55,984 nt of DNA from Deltaproteobacteria bacterium (GCA_019309115.1 JAFDGW010000012.1:1-55984), one strand, 5' to 3'. Shown: positions 8,381 to 19,765, counted from the stretch's first letter. Program-made: numbers and translations. The notes: generated by a model from the letters alone, not told the origin.

Positions 8381-9181
8381 ATGCTTTTAGTATCGGTGCA
8401 TCTTGGTGAAGGTGCAAACACATCTTTCTGGTTTATCTTTGGTCACACAGGCCCTTTGGTGCGAGTTGTACTCGCTGTTCTTGCGGTGCTGTCGGTAATT
8501 TCATGGGCAATTATTATCGCTAAGTTATGGAAATTTCGAAAAATAAGGAAAGAAACCATAAATTTTTTGGCACGGTTTCACCAGCAAAAGAGCCTTTCCT
8601 TTTTTTACAAAGACAGCAAAATTTTTACCGAAACTCCTCTGGTTTACGTCTTTCGAGCCGGATATGGAGAACTCCTGCGTTTTTACAGGATACTCGAAGG
8701 TGAAGGGGAAAAAGCTTCATCCGGCCAGGAAGGTAGGCTGGAAATTATCCGCGACGGCATTTACAGAGCCATGTACACGACCATGATCATAGAAAAGGCC
8801 CGTCTTGAGCGCTGGCTGTCTTTTCTAGCGTCCACCGGTAGTAGTGCACCTTTTATCGGGCTGTTTGGCACCGTATGGGGAATAATGAACAGTTTCCGTA
8901 GCATAGGCCTGAAGGGTGCGGCCAACCTGGCAGTAGTAGCGCCCGGTATAGCTGAAGCCCTTATAGCCACTGCCATTGGGCTGGCAACTGCTATACCGGC
9001 CGTTATTGCCTATAACGCCTTCGTTCAAAAGACGCGATTCCTTGAAATCGAAGTCAGGCACTTTATTGCCGACTTCATGAGGCTGGTGGAAAGGGATCTG
9101 GTTAAAAGAATGGGCACGTCTGGGTCAAAGGAAAAAGAACCGCAGATAAGTCGTTCAGAGGTCACGGAAGTTTCTTTATGA
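8381..9181 (+). CDS. tolQ: TolQ/ExbB-type proton channel subunit
   Basis: A 266-residue inner-membrane protein with three membrane segments: about residues 25-45, a central pair around 148-170 and 190-212. The MotA/TolQ/ExbB domain is seen in WLSFLASTGSSAPFIGLFGTVWGIM and GIAEALIATAIGLATAIPAVI. With TolR it forms the proton-driven motor that energises TolA for outer-membrane invagination in division. Its stop overlaps tolR by four bases (ATGA). Gene order tolQ-tolR-tolA-tolB-pal-cpoB fixes the assignment over ExbB. Confidence 0.93.
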   Translation: MLLVSVHLGEGANTSFWFIFGHTGPLVRVVLAVLAVLSVISWAIIIAKLWKFRKIRKETINFLARFHQQKSLSFFYKDSKIFTETPLVYVFRAGYGELLRFYRILEGEGEKASSGQEGRLEIIRDGIYRAMYTTMIIEKARLERWLSFLASTGSSAPFIGLFGTVWGIMNSFRSIGLKGAANLAVVAPGIAEALIATAIGLATAIPAVIAYNAFVQKTRFLEIEVRHFIADFMRLVERDLVKRMGTSGSKEKEPQISRSEVTEVSL

Positions 9182-9603
9182 AAGACTATTTTGAAGAAAG
9201 CCACGGCAATCTTATGTCTGAAATTAACGTAACCCCCTTCGTTGATGTGATGCTTGTTCTACTCGTTATATTCATGGTCACGGCGCCACTCATGATGCAG
9301 GGGATTGATGTACAGGTTCCGGCAGTAGAAGCCCCATCAATTCAAACCAAAGAAGAAAGGCTTGTCATTTCAATCACGGGGGACAGGAAGGTTTTCATCA
9401 ACGAATACGAGGTTAACCTGGAAGACCTCGTTCCAAAACTTGCTGCAATATACGCAAACAAAAAAGACACTTCCGGGGTTTTTCTTAAAGCTGATAAAAA
9501 CCTGCCATACGGGTTTGTCATGGAGGTGATGTCAAAAATAAGGCAGGCTGGAATTAAAAACATTGGCATGATTACAACAACCCCGGAATCACGGCAAAAA
9601 TAA
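9178..9603 (+). CDS. tolR: TolR/ExbD-type motor subunit
   Basis: A 141-residue protein with a single N-terminal membrane helix (about residues 20-42) that begins with the characteristic MSEINVTPFVDVMLVLLVIF, including the conserved membrane aspartate D23/24 used for proton flow. The periplasmic part carries an ExbD fold with a KADKNLPYGFVMEVMSKIR segment. It overlaps tolQ by four bases and precedes tolA by six, so the three are one translational unit. Confidence 0.94.
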   Translation: MKDYFEESHGNLMSEINVTPFVDVMLVLLVIFMVTAPLMMQGIDVQVPAVEAPSIQTKEERLVISITGDRKVFINEYEVNLEDLVPKLAAIYANKKDTSGVFLKADKNLPYGFVMEVMSKIRQAGIKNIGMITTTPESRQK

Positions 9604-9609
9604 AAAATC

Positions 9610-10437
9610 ATGGAACGACGGGTAATAACGGGACCGGAGCTGAGTCGTGACTCCCTCGTAGGTATTTTTGGTTCGCTCTTGATTCATGGTATTGTAGCAA
9701 TTCTGGCCATTATTATTCCTTACAGGACAAGTCAAAATCGGCTGGAGCTGTTCCGCCCGTATCAAGTGAAAATAGTAACCATGGAAGAATTTGAAAAAGG
9801 TTCCCAGCAAGCGGATATGGTTGCGCCAAGGGGGGAAAAAACAAGAAATTCTTCTTCAGAAGCTGTGCCTAGCCCTGTCATACCGGTGTACCAAGTAAAA
9901 AAAATTCAGGTTAATTCAAAGATATTGCAAGCTCCAGAAGAAACCGCACTTGAGCCAGCTCAACAGGAGACTGCCGTACCAGAAAAGGATAAAAACGCCA
10001 TCGCTGAGAAAAAGGGAAAACCATCGGAATGGCAAAAGCTTATACCGGAAGTTCGTCCGCTCCGCTTTGGCAAGCCAATAACCCAGAGGGTAAGTGTTAG
10101 AACTTCAAAAAAAGAAGACGAGCACGCTCTAGCGAGACGTCTTTACTATAGTGAAGTTTGGAGGGCAATTCAAAAACAGTGGGCCCTTCCGGTGGAACTT
10201 ATAAAACGCGGCAATCTGGAAGCGATAATTATAATCAGGGTGAGAAGAGATGGACAGATTGTCAGTATGAAGTTTGAGAAAAAATCGGGTAACAGGCTTT
10301 TCGACGAATCGGCATGGAAAGCGGTGCAAAAGGCAAATCCTCTGCCTCCTTTTCCGGAAGTCTACAGTCCGCCCTACGAAGAAATCGGAATTCGTTTTCG
10401 ACCGGAAAATTTATTCCAGCGAGGTGTCCGCAGATGA
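9610..10437 (+). CDS. tolA: TolA/TonB-like energy-transducing protein
   Basis: A 275-residue protein with an N-terminal membrane anchor (about residues 16-38), a low-complexity linker rich in Glu, Lys, Gln and Pro (about 60-140), and a C-terminal TonB/TolA domain (about 175-265: FKKEDEHALARR region, then WALPVELIKRGNLEAIIII and DESAWKAVQKANPLPPFP). It spans the periplasm to reach Pal/TolB. The linker is much shorter than in enteric TolA. The stop overlaps tolB by four bases. Context makes TolA more likely than TonB. Confidence 0.85.
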   Translation: MERRVITGPELSRDSLVGIFGSLLIHGIVAILAIIIPYRTSQNRLELFRPYQVKIVTMEEFEKGSQQADMVAPRGEKTRNSSSEAVPSPVIPVYQVKKIQVNSKILQAPEETALEPAQQETAVPEKDKNAIAEKKGKPSEWQKLIPEVRPLRFGKPITQRVSVRTSKKEDEHALARRLYYSEVWRAIQKQWALPVELIKRGNLEAIIIIRVRRDGQIVSMKFEKKSGNRLFDESAWKAVQKANPLPPFPEVYSPPYEEIGIRFRPENLFQRGVRR

Positions 10438-11747
10438 GAAATCTGATTAAGCGATGTGCAAACATATTGTTGATGTTACTGTTTCTATGCATAACGGTCG
10501 GTATTGTGTATGCCAGAGTTTACATAGATATTACTAATCCTTCCTTCAGGAAGTTACCTGTTGCCGTGCCTGACTTTAAGATGGGCAACAACTATCACCC
10601 TGAGTTTGCTCCGTCCTTCGCGGAAATAATGCGAAATGATCTAGGATATTCTGGCGCTTTTGATGTTCTAAATCCTGAAGGATTTCTGGAGGATCCACAA
10701 AAGATGGGAGTAACGCTCCAAGAAATAAATTTCCCATCGTGGAAAAGCATTGGCGCAGAGTTTCTTGTAAGGGGTTTGTATCGAACGGAAGGAAGTAAAC
10801 TGCATCTAGAGCTTAGATTTTACGATGCCGTCAGGGGCAAACTCGTGACAGGTAGGGCCTACGACGGCGATATAAAAGATCACAGAATCATGATTCATCA
10901 CTTTGCCGACGAAATCATGAAAGCTCTTACCGGAGAACCGGGCTCCTTTTCCACCAAACTGGCATTTGTAAACAAAACCGGTGATATCCAAACCCTTTAC
11001 ACTGTCGACTTTGACGGCTATGGGCCGCTAAGGGTAACGCCTGAAGAAAAGATGGTGGTTTCTCCGAATTGGAGTCCTGACGGTGTATTTATAGCTTATG
11101 TGGGATATGAACACGAAAGGGTTAAGCTTAAGCTGTTAGATGCCCAAACAAGTTCGGTCAGAAGCCTACCTGTACAATCTTCGGTGTTTGTAGCTCCGAG
11201 GTTTCATCCGGTAAAACCAATCCTAGCTGTTACTCTGGCGCGCAAGAATAATCCAGATATTTACTTGCTCGATTTAGATGGAAGGATAGTGGATACATTG
11301 GTTTCGGGGTGGAGCATTGAGGTACCAGGTAGCTGGTCACCAGACGGTAAAAAGCTTGTCTATGTTTCTGGAGAAACGGGAGAACCCCAGATATATGTTT
11401 ATGACACCGAAAATCGCACCAGACGACGTATTACATTTACAGGCAATTACAACACTTCACCGGCCTGGTCTCCTGACGGCGAATGGATAGCTTACAGCAG
11501 CCGGGTAGAAGGCTATCATCAAATTTTTTTGACACGCCCGGACGGTTCGGAAGTTTATCAACTTACCTTCGGACAACACAACAATGAGGCACCGGTGTGG
11601 TCTCCTGACGGCAGAATGATTGCTTTTCAATCTGACCGCGGCGGTAAATACGAAATATGGATCATGTTAAGGAATGGACGGAATCTAAGGCGATTGATAA
11701 AACTTCCCGGAGAACAAAAGTATCCGACCTGGTCGCCGCGATTATAA
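10434..11747 (+). CDS. tolB: Tol-Pal system beta-propeller protein
   Basis: A 437-residue periplasmic protein. A signal peptide (about 1-28) is followed by the TolB N-terminal alpha/beta domain (about 30-160) and a C-terminal six-bladed propeller with repeated WSPDG motifs (for example [40 protein letters not shown]). It links TolA to Pal. The ATG at 10434 overlaps the tolA stop (ATGA), which decides the start although the frame stays open further upstream. Confidence 0.95.
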   Translation: MRNLIKRCANILLMLLFLCITVGIVYARVYIDITNPSFRKLPVAVPDFKMGNNYHPEFAPSFAEIMRNDLGYSGAFDVLNPEGFLEDPQKMGVTLQEINFPSWKSIGAEFLVRGLYRTEGSKLHLELRFYDAVRGKLVTGRAYDGDIKDHRIMIHHFADEIMKALTGEPGSFSTKLAFVNKTGDIQTLYTVDFDGYGPLRVTPEEKMVVSPNWSPDGVFIAYVGYEHERVKLKLLDAQTSSVRSLPVQSSVFVAPRFHPVKPILAVTLARKNNPDIYLLDLDGRIVDTLVSGWSIEVPGSWSPDGKKLVYVSGETGEPQIYVYDTENRTRRRITFTGNYNTSPAWSPDGEWIAYSSRVEGYHQIFLTRPDGSEVYQLTFGQHNNEAPVWSPDGRMIAFQSDRGGKYEIWIMLRNGRNLRRLIKLPGEQKYPTWSPRL

Positions 11748-11773
11748 ACATTTCAGGATGGAGGTCGAGAGCA

Positions 11774-12328
11774 ATGAGATATGTCGCAGGGTTAGTGTTT
11801 CTTTTGTTTTTGGTGGTAAGTTTGAGTAGTTGTACAAGACATACTGGTTATGTGCCCCCTCCAACAACTTCAAGCTTGCAAGAGAGGGAGCTAAAAGGCG
11901 AAACTACGGGAACACCTATTACTGATTCCAGGTGGCGAGCTATGGGCATAACCACCGTTGAACAAAAGGAGCAATTTTTGAAAGAAAAGGAAGCTTTCGA
12001 AAATCGAGACATTCACTTCGATTTTGATTCCTATGCCTTGACAGAAGAAGCAAAGGCCATTCTTCGCGAAAAGGCCGAATTTCTTAAGAAGTACCCGATC
12101 GTTACGGTAACCATCGAGGGACACTGCGATGAAAGGGGAACAAATGAATATAATCTTGCCCTCGGAGAGAGAAGAGCTCACAGTGCATGGCAGTATTTGG
12201 TAAATCTAGGAATAAATCCTGATAGAATGACCATGATTAGCTACGGTGAAGAAAAACCTATAGCGCTTGGCCATGATGAGGCATCATGGGCAAAAAACCG
12301 TCGAGCCCATTTTGTTATACACTTTTAA
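11774..12328 (+). CDS. pal: Peptidoglycan-associated lipoprotein
   Basis: A 184-residue outer-membrane lipoprotein. A signal peptide with lipobox LSSC puts the lipidated cysteine near residue 20. The C-terminal OmpA-like domain (about 80-184) shows [15 protein letters not shown], the peptidoglycan-binding [20 protein letters not shown] and a terminal [11 protein letters not shown]-like segment (here [11 protein letters not shown]). Pal anchors the outer membrane to peptidoglycan and binds TolB. The ATG at 11774 has GGAGG about ten bases upstream. Confidence 0.95.
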   Translation: MRYVAGLVFLLFLVVSLSSCTRHTGYVPPPTTSSLQERELKGETTGTPITDSRWRAMGITTVEQKEQFLKEKEAFENRDIHFDFDSYALTEEAKAILREKAEFLKKYPIVTVTIEGHCDERGTNEYNLALGERRAHSAWQYLVNLGINPDRMTMISYGEEKPIALGHDEASWAKNRRAHFVIHF

Positions 12329-12346
12329 AATTCGGAGGAAACACAG

Positions 12347-13072
12347 ATGCGCTACGGTGCCATTTTTTTAATACTTTGCATGACCTTATGCTCTGTCGGC
12401 TGTGTAACGACTCAAGAACAGGTATTACTTCAGCAAAGAGTAGTGATGCTGGAACAAAGGGTTAATGAGCTTGAAAAGCATCTGGAAGAACCCACCGGAG
12501 CAGATAGGCAGGCAATAGCGGACATTAACGCAAGGTTGGACGAACTCCAGATGAAACTTGGAAAGCTTGAAGGAAAACTGGAAGAACATGATAGAAAGCT
12601 TGCTAATGTTCCTACGGTAATGGTCAAGCCTATAACTGAAGCTTCGAACACCCAAGCCGCAGCCACTTCGACATCGCCCAGTAATATTCCGAAGCCATCA
12701 GACGAAAAAAGCGCCTATGAGGGGGCGCTGAAAGCGTTTCATGATAGAAACTATAAACAGTCGGAGGAAAACTTTAAAGCCTTTCTAAAACGTTACCCAG
12801 ATTCCCCTTTGGCCGACAATGCCCTCTTTTGGCTTGGCGAAATATATTTCATTCGAGGAGATTATCTCAAAGCTATCGAATACTACCAAAAACTGCTGGA
12901 TACCTACCCCAAAGGCAACAAGGTGCCCATAGCCATGTTCAAACAGGGTAAAGCATGGGAGAAGCTTGGTGATACTACAGCAGCAAGGATTTTATACGAA
13001 AAGGTTATAAATAAATATCCCAATACTGCAGAAGCAAGGCTGGCAAAGAAAGCAATGGAAGCCTTAAAATAA
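12347..13072 (+). CDS. cpoB: CpoB/YbgF, Tol-Pal accessory TPR lipoprotein
   Basis: A 241-residue protein. Its leader ends in a lipobox-like SVGC, so it is probably a lipoprotein. A coiled coil follows (about 24-85: LQQRVVMLEQRVNELEKHL and more heptads), then a Thr/Ser-Pro linker and three TPR units (about 120-240, e.g. AYEGALKAFHDRNYKQSEEN and LFWLGEIYFIRGDYLKAI). CpoB coordinates Tol function with peptidoglycan synthesis. AGGAGG-like GGAGG precedes the ATG. The lipobox is unusual since enteric CpoB is a soluble periplasmic protein. Confidence 0.9.
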   Translation: MRYGAIFLILCMTLCSVGCVTTQEQVLLQQRVVMLEQRVNELEKHLEEPTGADRQAIADINARLDELQMKLGKLEGKLEEHDRKLANVPTVMVKPITEASNTQAAATSTSPSNIPKPSDEKSAYEGALKAFHDRNYKQSEENFKAFLKRYPDSPLADNALFWLGEIYFIRGDYLKAIEYYQKLLDTYPKGNKVPIAMFKQGKAWEKLGDTTAARILYEKVINKYPNTAEARLAKKAMEALK

Positions 13073-13126
13073 GTAGCAGGAGGGCTAAAAATCCTGTTAC
13101 CCTCCACTAAATCGGTCTTTTTCTTT

Positions 13127-14947
13127 TTGCTCGCATGGCTACCGCTCAGTCTATGGTCTGGCGTAGGTGTAGCTTCGGCGAAACAATCAGACTTATTTAT
13201 CCAGTGGATAACCATCAAGGGGAATAAAACATTTTCCGACAGCCAGATAAAAAAACTTCTAACGACAAAACGGGAAGGTCTGTTTTCCTTTTTCCACAAA
13301 ACACCTTATAGGGAAGAGATTCTCAAAAAAGACATAGACCGCATACGGAAGTTTTATAGATCTGAGGGATTTTATGATGCCATGGTTGAACTAGAAGAAG
13401 TTCGAAAAGTATCCCTGAAGCAGGTTAGAATAGTCATAAAAGTCCAGGAAGGACCGCCAACTCTGGTTGAATTCCTCAAGCTTCGGATAAACGGCAAAGA
13501 TACAAGCCCGTGGCATCCTGAACTCATGAACTTGCTGCCCTTGAAAGTCGGAAAACGATTCAGGATCGAAGATTACAAAAAATCCAGAAAAATAATCCTG
13601 CGCTTTCTCTCTGAATGGGGCTATCCAAAGGCAAAAATTGATCAAAAAGCGAGGATTTTCCGGAAAACCAAAAAGGCCAGGGTATTCATCGATGTCGATA
13701 CGGGCCCTGTATGTATCATAGGAAACATATCGGTGAGGGGCCTGAATAAGGTTGAGAGAAGAGAAATCTTCCACAACCTTCTTTTTAAGATAGGCGACCG
13801 ATTTCAGGCTTCAAAAATAAAGGAAAGCCAAAAAAAGCTCTTTGATACACAGCTTTTTTCTTTTGTGGATATAGAAGTCACAGGATTGGAAGATCGCACA
13901 AGTCCCGTTGTAGGCGTGCTCGTACGAGTCGAAGAGGCAAAACCTTATACCGTAAGGAGTGGTTTTGGCTACGGTACAGAAGATAAGCTCAGAGGACGAG
14001 TTGAACTTGAAGCCCGACGTTTCTTTGGAGACGGTAGGCGCCTTAAGGTTTATGCCCGAGGTAGCTTTCGCGAACAAAGCTTGGAAACCAGTTTTATTCA
14101 GCCTCACCTTTTTTACTCTAATCACTGGTTTGAATGGAAAACAGGCTGGCAAAGAGAAGATCAGGAAGGTTACAAAGTTCGTACCTTTTTCAGCGCTCCC
14201 CGCCTGAATCTTGCTCTATTTCCATTGACCACTATCTACGCAGGGCATAATTTAGAATTTAATAAACTGGACGAAATATACGCAAACCCCGATCCGTTAA
14301 ATCAACTAAGCAACAGGCAAAAGGACAACTACTTCATTTCATCCCTTGTTTTTGGAACAACCAGGGAAAAAGTGGATAATCCGATCGATCCATCCGAAGG
14401 CTACCGGATTTATCTCCGGTCCGAATGGGCATCACAGTGGACCGGATCGGAAGCCAGTTTTATAAAGGCAAGCTGCGAAGTCAGAAAATACACTCCTTTC
14501 ATGAAGAGGTTCATTGTAGGTATGAGAGCAAAATGGGGCACCATTGTAAATTTGGAAGATTCTCAGGAAATTCCCATCTTTAAGAAATTTTTCGCCGGAG
14601 GGGGCAACAGCATACGCGGATACCCTTATCAGAAACTGGGGCCATTGGATTCCGAAGGTAACCCACTAGGTGGTGAATCGGTGGTGGAAGCAAATTTCGA
14701 CTTTAGATTCCCCGTAAAAATTTTTGAGAGAAAGATTGAAGGAGTGTTGTTTTTTGACTTTGGACAGGTGGCTGAAAAACAGATTAACCTCTCACTGACC
14801 GACTTTCGGTACACAACGGGATGCGGCATCCGATACAAAACGCCAATAGGGCCTTTAAGGTTGGACTTGGGTTACCAGCTGAATCCGCCCGATCAGGACT
14901 TTTTTGGACCTTTCCAATTTTACTTCAGCATCGGCCAGGCATTTTGA
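13127..14947 (+). CDS. BamA/TamA-family outer-membrane beta-barrel protein
   Basis: About 606 residues from TTG at 13127. POTRA-type repeats occupy about 25-290 (ITIKGNKTFSDSQIKKLL; GNISVRGLNKVERREIF), and the C-terminal two fifths is an Omp85 barrel with the RGYPYQKLGP motif that lines the barrel lumen and a terminal phenylalanine (IGQAF). It inserts or translocates outer-membrane proteins; it is closer to TamA or a second BamA than can be settled here. Start is odd: AGGAGG at 13078-13083 sits 7 bases before ATC and 10 before CTG (13094), and the longer reading adds a lysine-bearing start to the signal peptide. Confidence 0.85.
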   Translation: MLAWLPLSLWSGVGVASAKQSDLFIQWITIKGNKTFSDSQIKKLLTTKREGLFSFFHKTPYREEILKKDIDRIRKFYRSEGFYDAMVELEEVRKVSLKQVRIVIKVQEGPPTLVEFLKLRINGKDTSPWHPELMNLLPLKVGKRFRIEDYKKSRKIILRFLSEWGYPKAKIDQKARIFRKTKKARVFIDVDTGPVCIIGNISVRGLNKVERREIFHNLLFKIGDRFQASKIKESQKKLFDTQLFSFVDIEVTGLEDRTSPVVGVLVRVEEAKPYTVRSGFGYGTEDKLRGRVELEARRFFGDGRRLKVYARGSFREQSLETSFIQPHLFYSNHWFEWKTGWQREDQEGYKVRTFFSAPRLNLALFPLTTIYAGHNLEFNKLDEIYANPDPLNQLSNRQKDNYFISSLVFGTTREKVDNPIDPSEGYRIYLRSEWASQWTGSEASFIKASCEVRKYTPFMKRFIVGMRAKWGTIVNLEDSQEIPIFKKFFAGGGNSIRGYPYQKLGPLDSEGNPLGGESVVEANFDFRFPVKIFERKIEGVLFFDFGQVAEKQINLSLTDFRYTTGCGIRYKTPIGPLRLDLGYQLNPPDQDFFGPFQFYFSIGQAF

Positions 14948-14967
14948 CGATTGAAAAGGAGGAACAA

Positions 14968-15621
14968 ATGAGGGAGAAACAGTACATCATCGATGCCATG
15001 ACGATTCAAGACTCGTGGCGCCTTTTTAAAATCCTTGCCGAATTTGTTGACGGTTTTGAACTCCTTGCCGACATATATCCTGCCGTCTCGATCTTTGGAT
15101 CCGCCAGAGTAAAACCTGGGGATGAAACCTATGAAAAGGCTGTTATAATCGCCCGTGAGTTGGCAAAGAATGGCTTTAATATAATCACGGGAGGTGGACC
15201 AGGTATAATGGAAGCTGGAAACAAGGGAGCAGCCGAAGGGGGCGCAAAGTCCGTTGGCTTGAACATACAGCTTCCTTTCGAACAAGCTCCTAATGAATAC
15301 GCAAACGTTAAACTCCAGTTCCGTTACTTTTTCGTACGCAAGGTAATGTTCATCAAATACGCTCAGGCTTATGTAGGAATGCCGGGAGGCTTCGGAACCC
15401 TAGACGAAATTTTTGAAGCGCTTACTTTAATCCAAACTAAACGCCTAAAATCCTTTCCCGTTATACTGGTGGGTAGCGATTACTGGAACGGTTTGATTGA
15501 TTGGATAAAAGAAACACTTCTTAAGCGAAATTACATATCCCCTGACGATTTGGATATTATTACCGTCATAGACGATCCGTATGATGCAGTGCGTATGATA
15601 AAAAGGTTGGTCATACCATAG
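14968..15621 (+). CDS. LOG family protein (TIGR00730-type Rossmann fold)
   Basis: A 217-residue protein with the LOG/lysine-decarboxylase-like fold. Motifs: SIFGSARVKPGDETYE, GGGPGIMEAGNKGA and MPGGFGTLDEIFE (the PGGxGTxxE active-site motif). Family members hydrolyse nucleoside 5'-monophosphates to base and ribose 5-phosphate; the substrate here is unknown. The ATG at 14968 follows AGGAGG closely, 20 bases after the barrel-protein gene, although the frame is open further back inside that gene. Confidence 0.9.
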   Translation: MREKQYIIDAMTIQDSWRLFKILAEFVDGFELLADIYPAVSIFGSARVKPGDETYEKAVIIARELAKNGFNIITGGGPGIMEAGNKGAAEGGAKSVGLNIQLPFEQAPNEYANVKLQFRYFFVRKVMFIKYAQAYVGMPGGFGTLDEIFEALTLIQTKRLKSFPVILVGSDYWNGLIDWIKETLLKRNYISPDDLDIITVIDDPYDAVRMIKRLVIP

Positions 15622-15632
15622 CGGGGAAAGAA

Positions 15633-15884
15633 ATGATGGGAATATTTACCTGGCCCAGAAAACTATTCTATGCTGTCGGATCTAGCATTGCTTTATATCT
15701 CGTGAAACGAAGGGTCAAAAAGGGACAAGCTGAACCTTACGTGTGGCTTGTTCTGGCAAGGTTGTATGAAATCCGCGGAGAAATCGGCATGGCCGTAAGG
15801 ACACTCGAAAATGGCCTCAAAAACTATCCTGGAAACAGTGTGCTGAAGAATCACCTGAACCGCTTAAAATTAAAAATTTCATAA
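15633..15884 (+). CDS. Small TPR-like protein, possibly membrane-anchored
   Basis: An 83-residue protein. A hydrophobic stretch at about 9-24 (LFYAVGSSIALYLVK) may be a membrane anchor, followed by one TPR-like helical pair (VWLVLARLYEIRGEIGMAVRTLENGLKNYP). It follows the LOG gene by 11 bases and ends just before a strong terminator, so it is the last gene of this unit. I do not recognise a specific family and assign no function. Confidence 0.65.
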   Translation: MMGIFTWPRKLFYAVGSSIALYLVKRRVKKGQAEPYVWLVLARLYEIRGEIGMAVRTLENGLKNYPGNSVLKNHLNRLKLKIS

Positions 15885-15941
15885 ATAAATGAGTTTGACT
15901 TCGCCACGCAAAATTTAGGCGACAAACTGTTTCGATACAAG

Positions 15942-15973
15942 AAATAAAGCGCGGCATGTGCCGCGCTTTATTT
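15942..15973. terminator. Bidirectional intrinsic terminator
   Basis: AAATAAAGCGCGGCA (15942-15956) and its exact complement (15959-15973) form a long perfect stem whose A/T-rich base gives a T-run on either strand. It separates the convergent small TPR gene and groEL, and can serve both. Confidence 0.85.
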
Positions 15974-16002
15974 TCGGATATGCTAATAGTTAAGCGTATT
16001 TG

Positions 16003-17628
<1,626 letters not shown>

Positions 17629-17654
17629 CTAATACCTCCCCTCTTGCAGGATTT

Positions 17655-17945
17655 TTAGTTTTCGATAATCGCAAGAATGTCGTCTTCTCGCATAATGAGC
17701 AGTTCTTCACCCTCTACCTTCACTTCCGTTCCCGCATACTTGCTGAACAAAACCCGATCTCCTACTTTCACATCTAAGGGCCTTCGGTTTCCATCATCCA
17801 TAAGTTTGCCCGTTCCAACAGCCAACACTTCACCCTGAATGGGCTTTTCCTTAGCCGTGTCCGGGATAATAATTCCACCGGGGGTCTTCTCCTCTTCTTC
17901 AATCCTTCTTACGACAACTCGATCATTGAGCGGCCTCAGTTTCAT
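17655..17945 (-). CDS. groS: Co-chaperonin GroES (10 kDa)
   Basis: A 96-residue co-chaperonin forming the heptameric lid of GroEL. Seen: [21 protein letters not shown] start, the mobile loop [13 protein letters not shown], and the core [17 protein letters not shown]. First gene of groES-groEL. GGAGGGAG-type ribosome site lies before the ATG. Upstream is a CIRCE operator. Confidence 0.98.
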   Translation of the reverse strand: MKLRPLNDRVVVRRIEEEEKTPGGIIIPDTAKEKPIQGEVLAVGTGKLMDDGNRRPLDVKVGDRVLFSKYAGTEVKVEGEELLIMREDDILAIIEN

Positions 17946-17990
17946 AACTTCAACTCCCTCCTTTACTTGAAAGATGGTAATTCTTTCCCG

Positions 17991-18044
17991 TTAGCACTCT
18001 CTCCTCGCGAGTGCTAATATAAACACACGATGCTATCCTGACAA
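17991..18044 (-). promoter_or_regulatory. groESL promoter with CIRCE operator
   Basis: A perfect CIRCE element, TTAGCACTC (17991-17999), nine-base spacer, GAGTGCTAA (18009-18017), is the known binding site of the heat-shock repressor HrcA. On the minus strand TTGTCA (18039-18044) and TATATT (18016-18021) are 17 bases apart, so the operator overlaps the -10 box and the start site. hrcA is not in the window. Confidence 0.93.
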
Positions 18045-18067
18045 GGGTCACAGGCAAATTTTTCTTC

Positions 18068-19765
18068 TTATTCATGCCGGGAAAAGACGATACGAAAAGC
18101 AGCTCCTTCAGAGCTATTCAGAAGTTCGATTCGGCCACCCGCTTTTTTAACCAAGTTGTTTACTATGCTAAGTCCAAGACCACTACCATCGGTCTTGGTA
18201 GAAACAAAGGGTTCGAATATACGAGATCTGATGTTGGGATCTACTCCCGGCCCGGTGTCTTTTACTAAAATTTCGACGCTGTTTGGATCGTCGTCGCCAA
18301 TCTTTACTGAAACAAAAATTTCGCCGCCTTCAGGCATGGCATCGCATGAGTTTTCCAGAAGGTTCCACATGATGATCTCAAAATCCCCGGGATCGATCAA
18401 AATCCTGCAGCCTTTCGCAAGGTCCACCCCAATGCGATATTCGCCCCTTCTTCGATAATACTGCTCAAAAAGGGACAAAATCCGACTCACCTCCTCGGAC
18501 ACGTCAATTACATCCGGTGCGGGCTCTTTGAAGGCGCTACGACTCATATGCATGAGTAGCCGAACGGAATCGTTGAGCCTTTCACTTTCGCGCTGAATTA
18601 TCGAAGCAAGCCTTGCACAAAGGTCATTTACCGTTCCACCTGCGCTGTATTTGAGAGACGAGATGTTATCTCCCAGCATCTGTGCAGCACCGCTTATTGC
18701 TCCAAGCGGATTCTTAATGTTATGAGCAATTTCCACAGTAGCCTTGGCCACCAGTTTGAAATCTTCAAGAGCACGTTTTTCTTCTTCCATTTTTTTGAGG
18801 CTAGTTATGTCCTGAAAAACCAGGACGAAAGCGTCGGGAAATCCGTCTTCCTCCACGCCACAGACGCTACAACCTATGATCTTAGACGCATCCCCTAATG
18901 GTGACTTATATAAAAACTCTCGACGCAACACCTCATGTTCACCCAGCCCATACTTCCTAATGACATCTGATAGCTGAGGAATAATGGATCGCATATCTCG
19001 ACCTACTAATTCCTTTCTATTGATCTCCAATATGAAAGCAGCAGCGCGATTCGCATACAGCACATTTCCGCTTTGATCACATAAAATCACTCCGGACGGT
19101 ACATGTTCTAAAATTAACTCGTGCATAAACCGAAAACGGCGAAAACGATTAGCAAGGTTCTTCAGCCCTGCTTCTGTCTCTTGCCATTTGTCGACGGCAA
19201 TTCCGGCACTAATAGCAGAGAATAGAAACGTGACAGAGTAAACGGCCAATGTGTAAAAAGTACGGCTCATGGAAATTGAAGCAGGTGCCAGACTTTCCGG
19301 AACGAAACCACAACAGGAGAGTTTGCTATAGTGTAGCAAAACGATGCTGCCGAAAAGCAGGATCGACGCAATGGCCGTGTATATAGCCCCTTTTATCCGG
19401 AAGAGCAATGCAGCGAGCAGCACAACGGGTATATAAAAAGATGGGAATGGACTATTGGCACCTCCTGAAAGGCAAACAAAGACCGACACGGCGAACACGT
19501 CGAAACCAATCTGACATGCGGCATAGGCAGTTATGGCCTTGTTGTAAAAACGTCTGAGGGTTGCCGCTCCCGCAATAGTAAACACGAGTAGTAAAAGCGA
19601 GAATATGTAAAAAGGGCGGATCTGGGGATCAGTAATTCGAATTTTGCTTTTCCAGAAAAGATAAAAAGAGAGGCCAAAAAAGACGAGGCCCAGAAAAAGC
19701 CTTACCAGCAAAACAATGTAAATATGATATATAAAATCATCTCGTCTATCAGAAGAAACTTGCAT
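18068..19765 (-). CDS. PilS-like sensor histidine kinase
   Basis: A 565-residue kinase. Six hydrophobic segments fill about residues 12-200, followed by a PAS domain (about 215-330, SGVILCDQSGNVLYANRAAA), a HisKA helix with the phospho-accepting histidine in VEIAHNIKNPLGAI, and an HATPase domain with N box LLENSCDAMP, DTGPGVD and GSGLGLSIV. The arrangement matches PilS, which governs pilin transcription with PilR. It follows pilC by 28 bases. No response regulator follows, since groES comes next. Confidence 0.82.
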   Translation of the reverse strand: MQVSSDRRDDFIYHIYIVLLVRLFLGLVFFGLSFYLFWKSKIRITDPQIRPFYIFSLLLLVFTIAGAATLRRFYNKAITAYAACQIGFDVFAVSVFVCLSGGANSPFPSFYIPVVLLAALLFRIKGAIYTAIASILLFGSIVLLHYSKLSCCGFVPESLAPASISMSRTFYTLAVYSVTFLFSAISAGIAVDKWQETEAGLKNLANRFRRFRFMHELILEHVPSGVILCDQSGNVLYANRAAAFILEINRKELVGRDMRSIIPQLSDVIRKYGLGEHEVLRREFLYKSPLGDASKIIGCSVCGVEEDGFPDAFVLVFQDITSLKKMEEEKRALEDFKLVAKATVEIAHNIKNPLGAISGAAQMLGDNISSLKYSAGGTVNDLCARLASIIQRESERLNDSVRLLMHMSRSAFKEPAPDVIDVSEEVSRILSLFEQYYRRRGEYRIGVDLAKGCRILIDPGDFEIIMWNLLENSCDAMPEGGEIFVSVKIGDDDPNSVEILVKDTGPGVDPNIRSRIFEPFVSTKTDGSGLGLSIVNNLVKKAGGRIELLNSSEGAAFRIVFSRHE

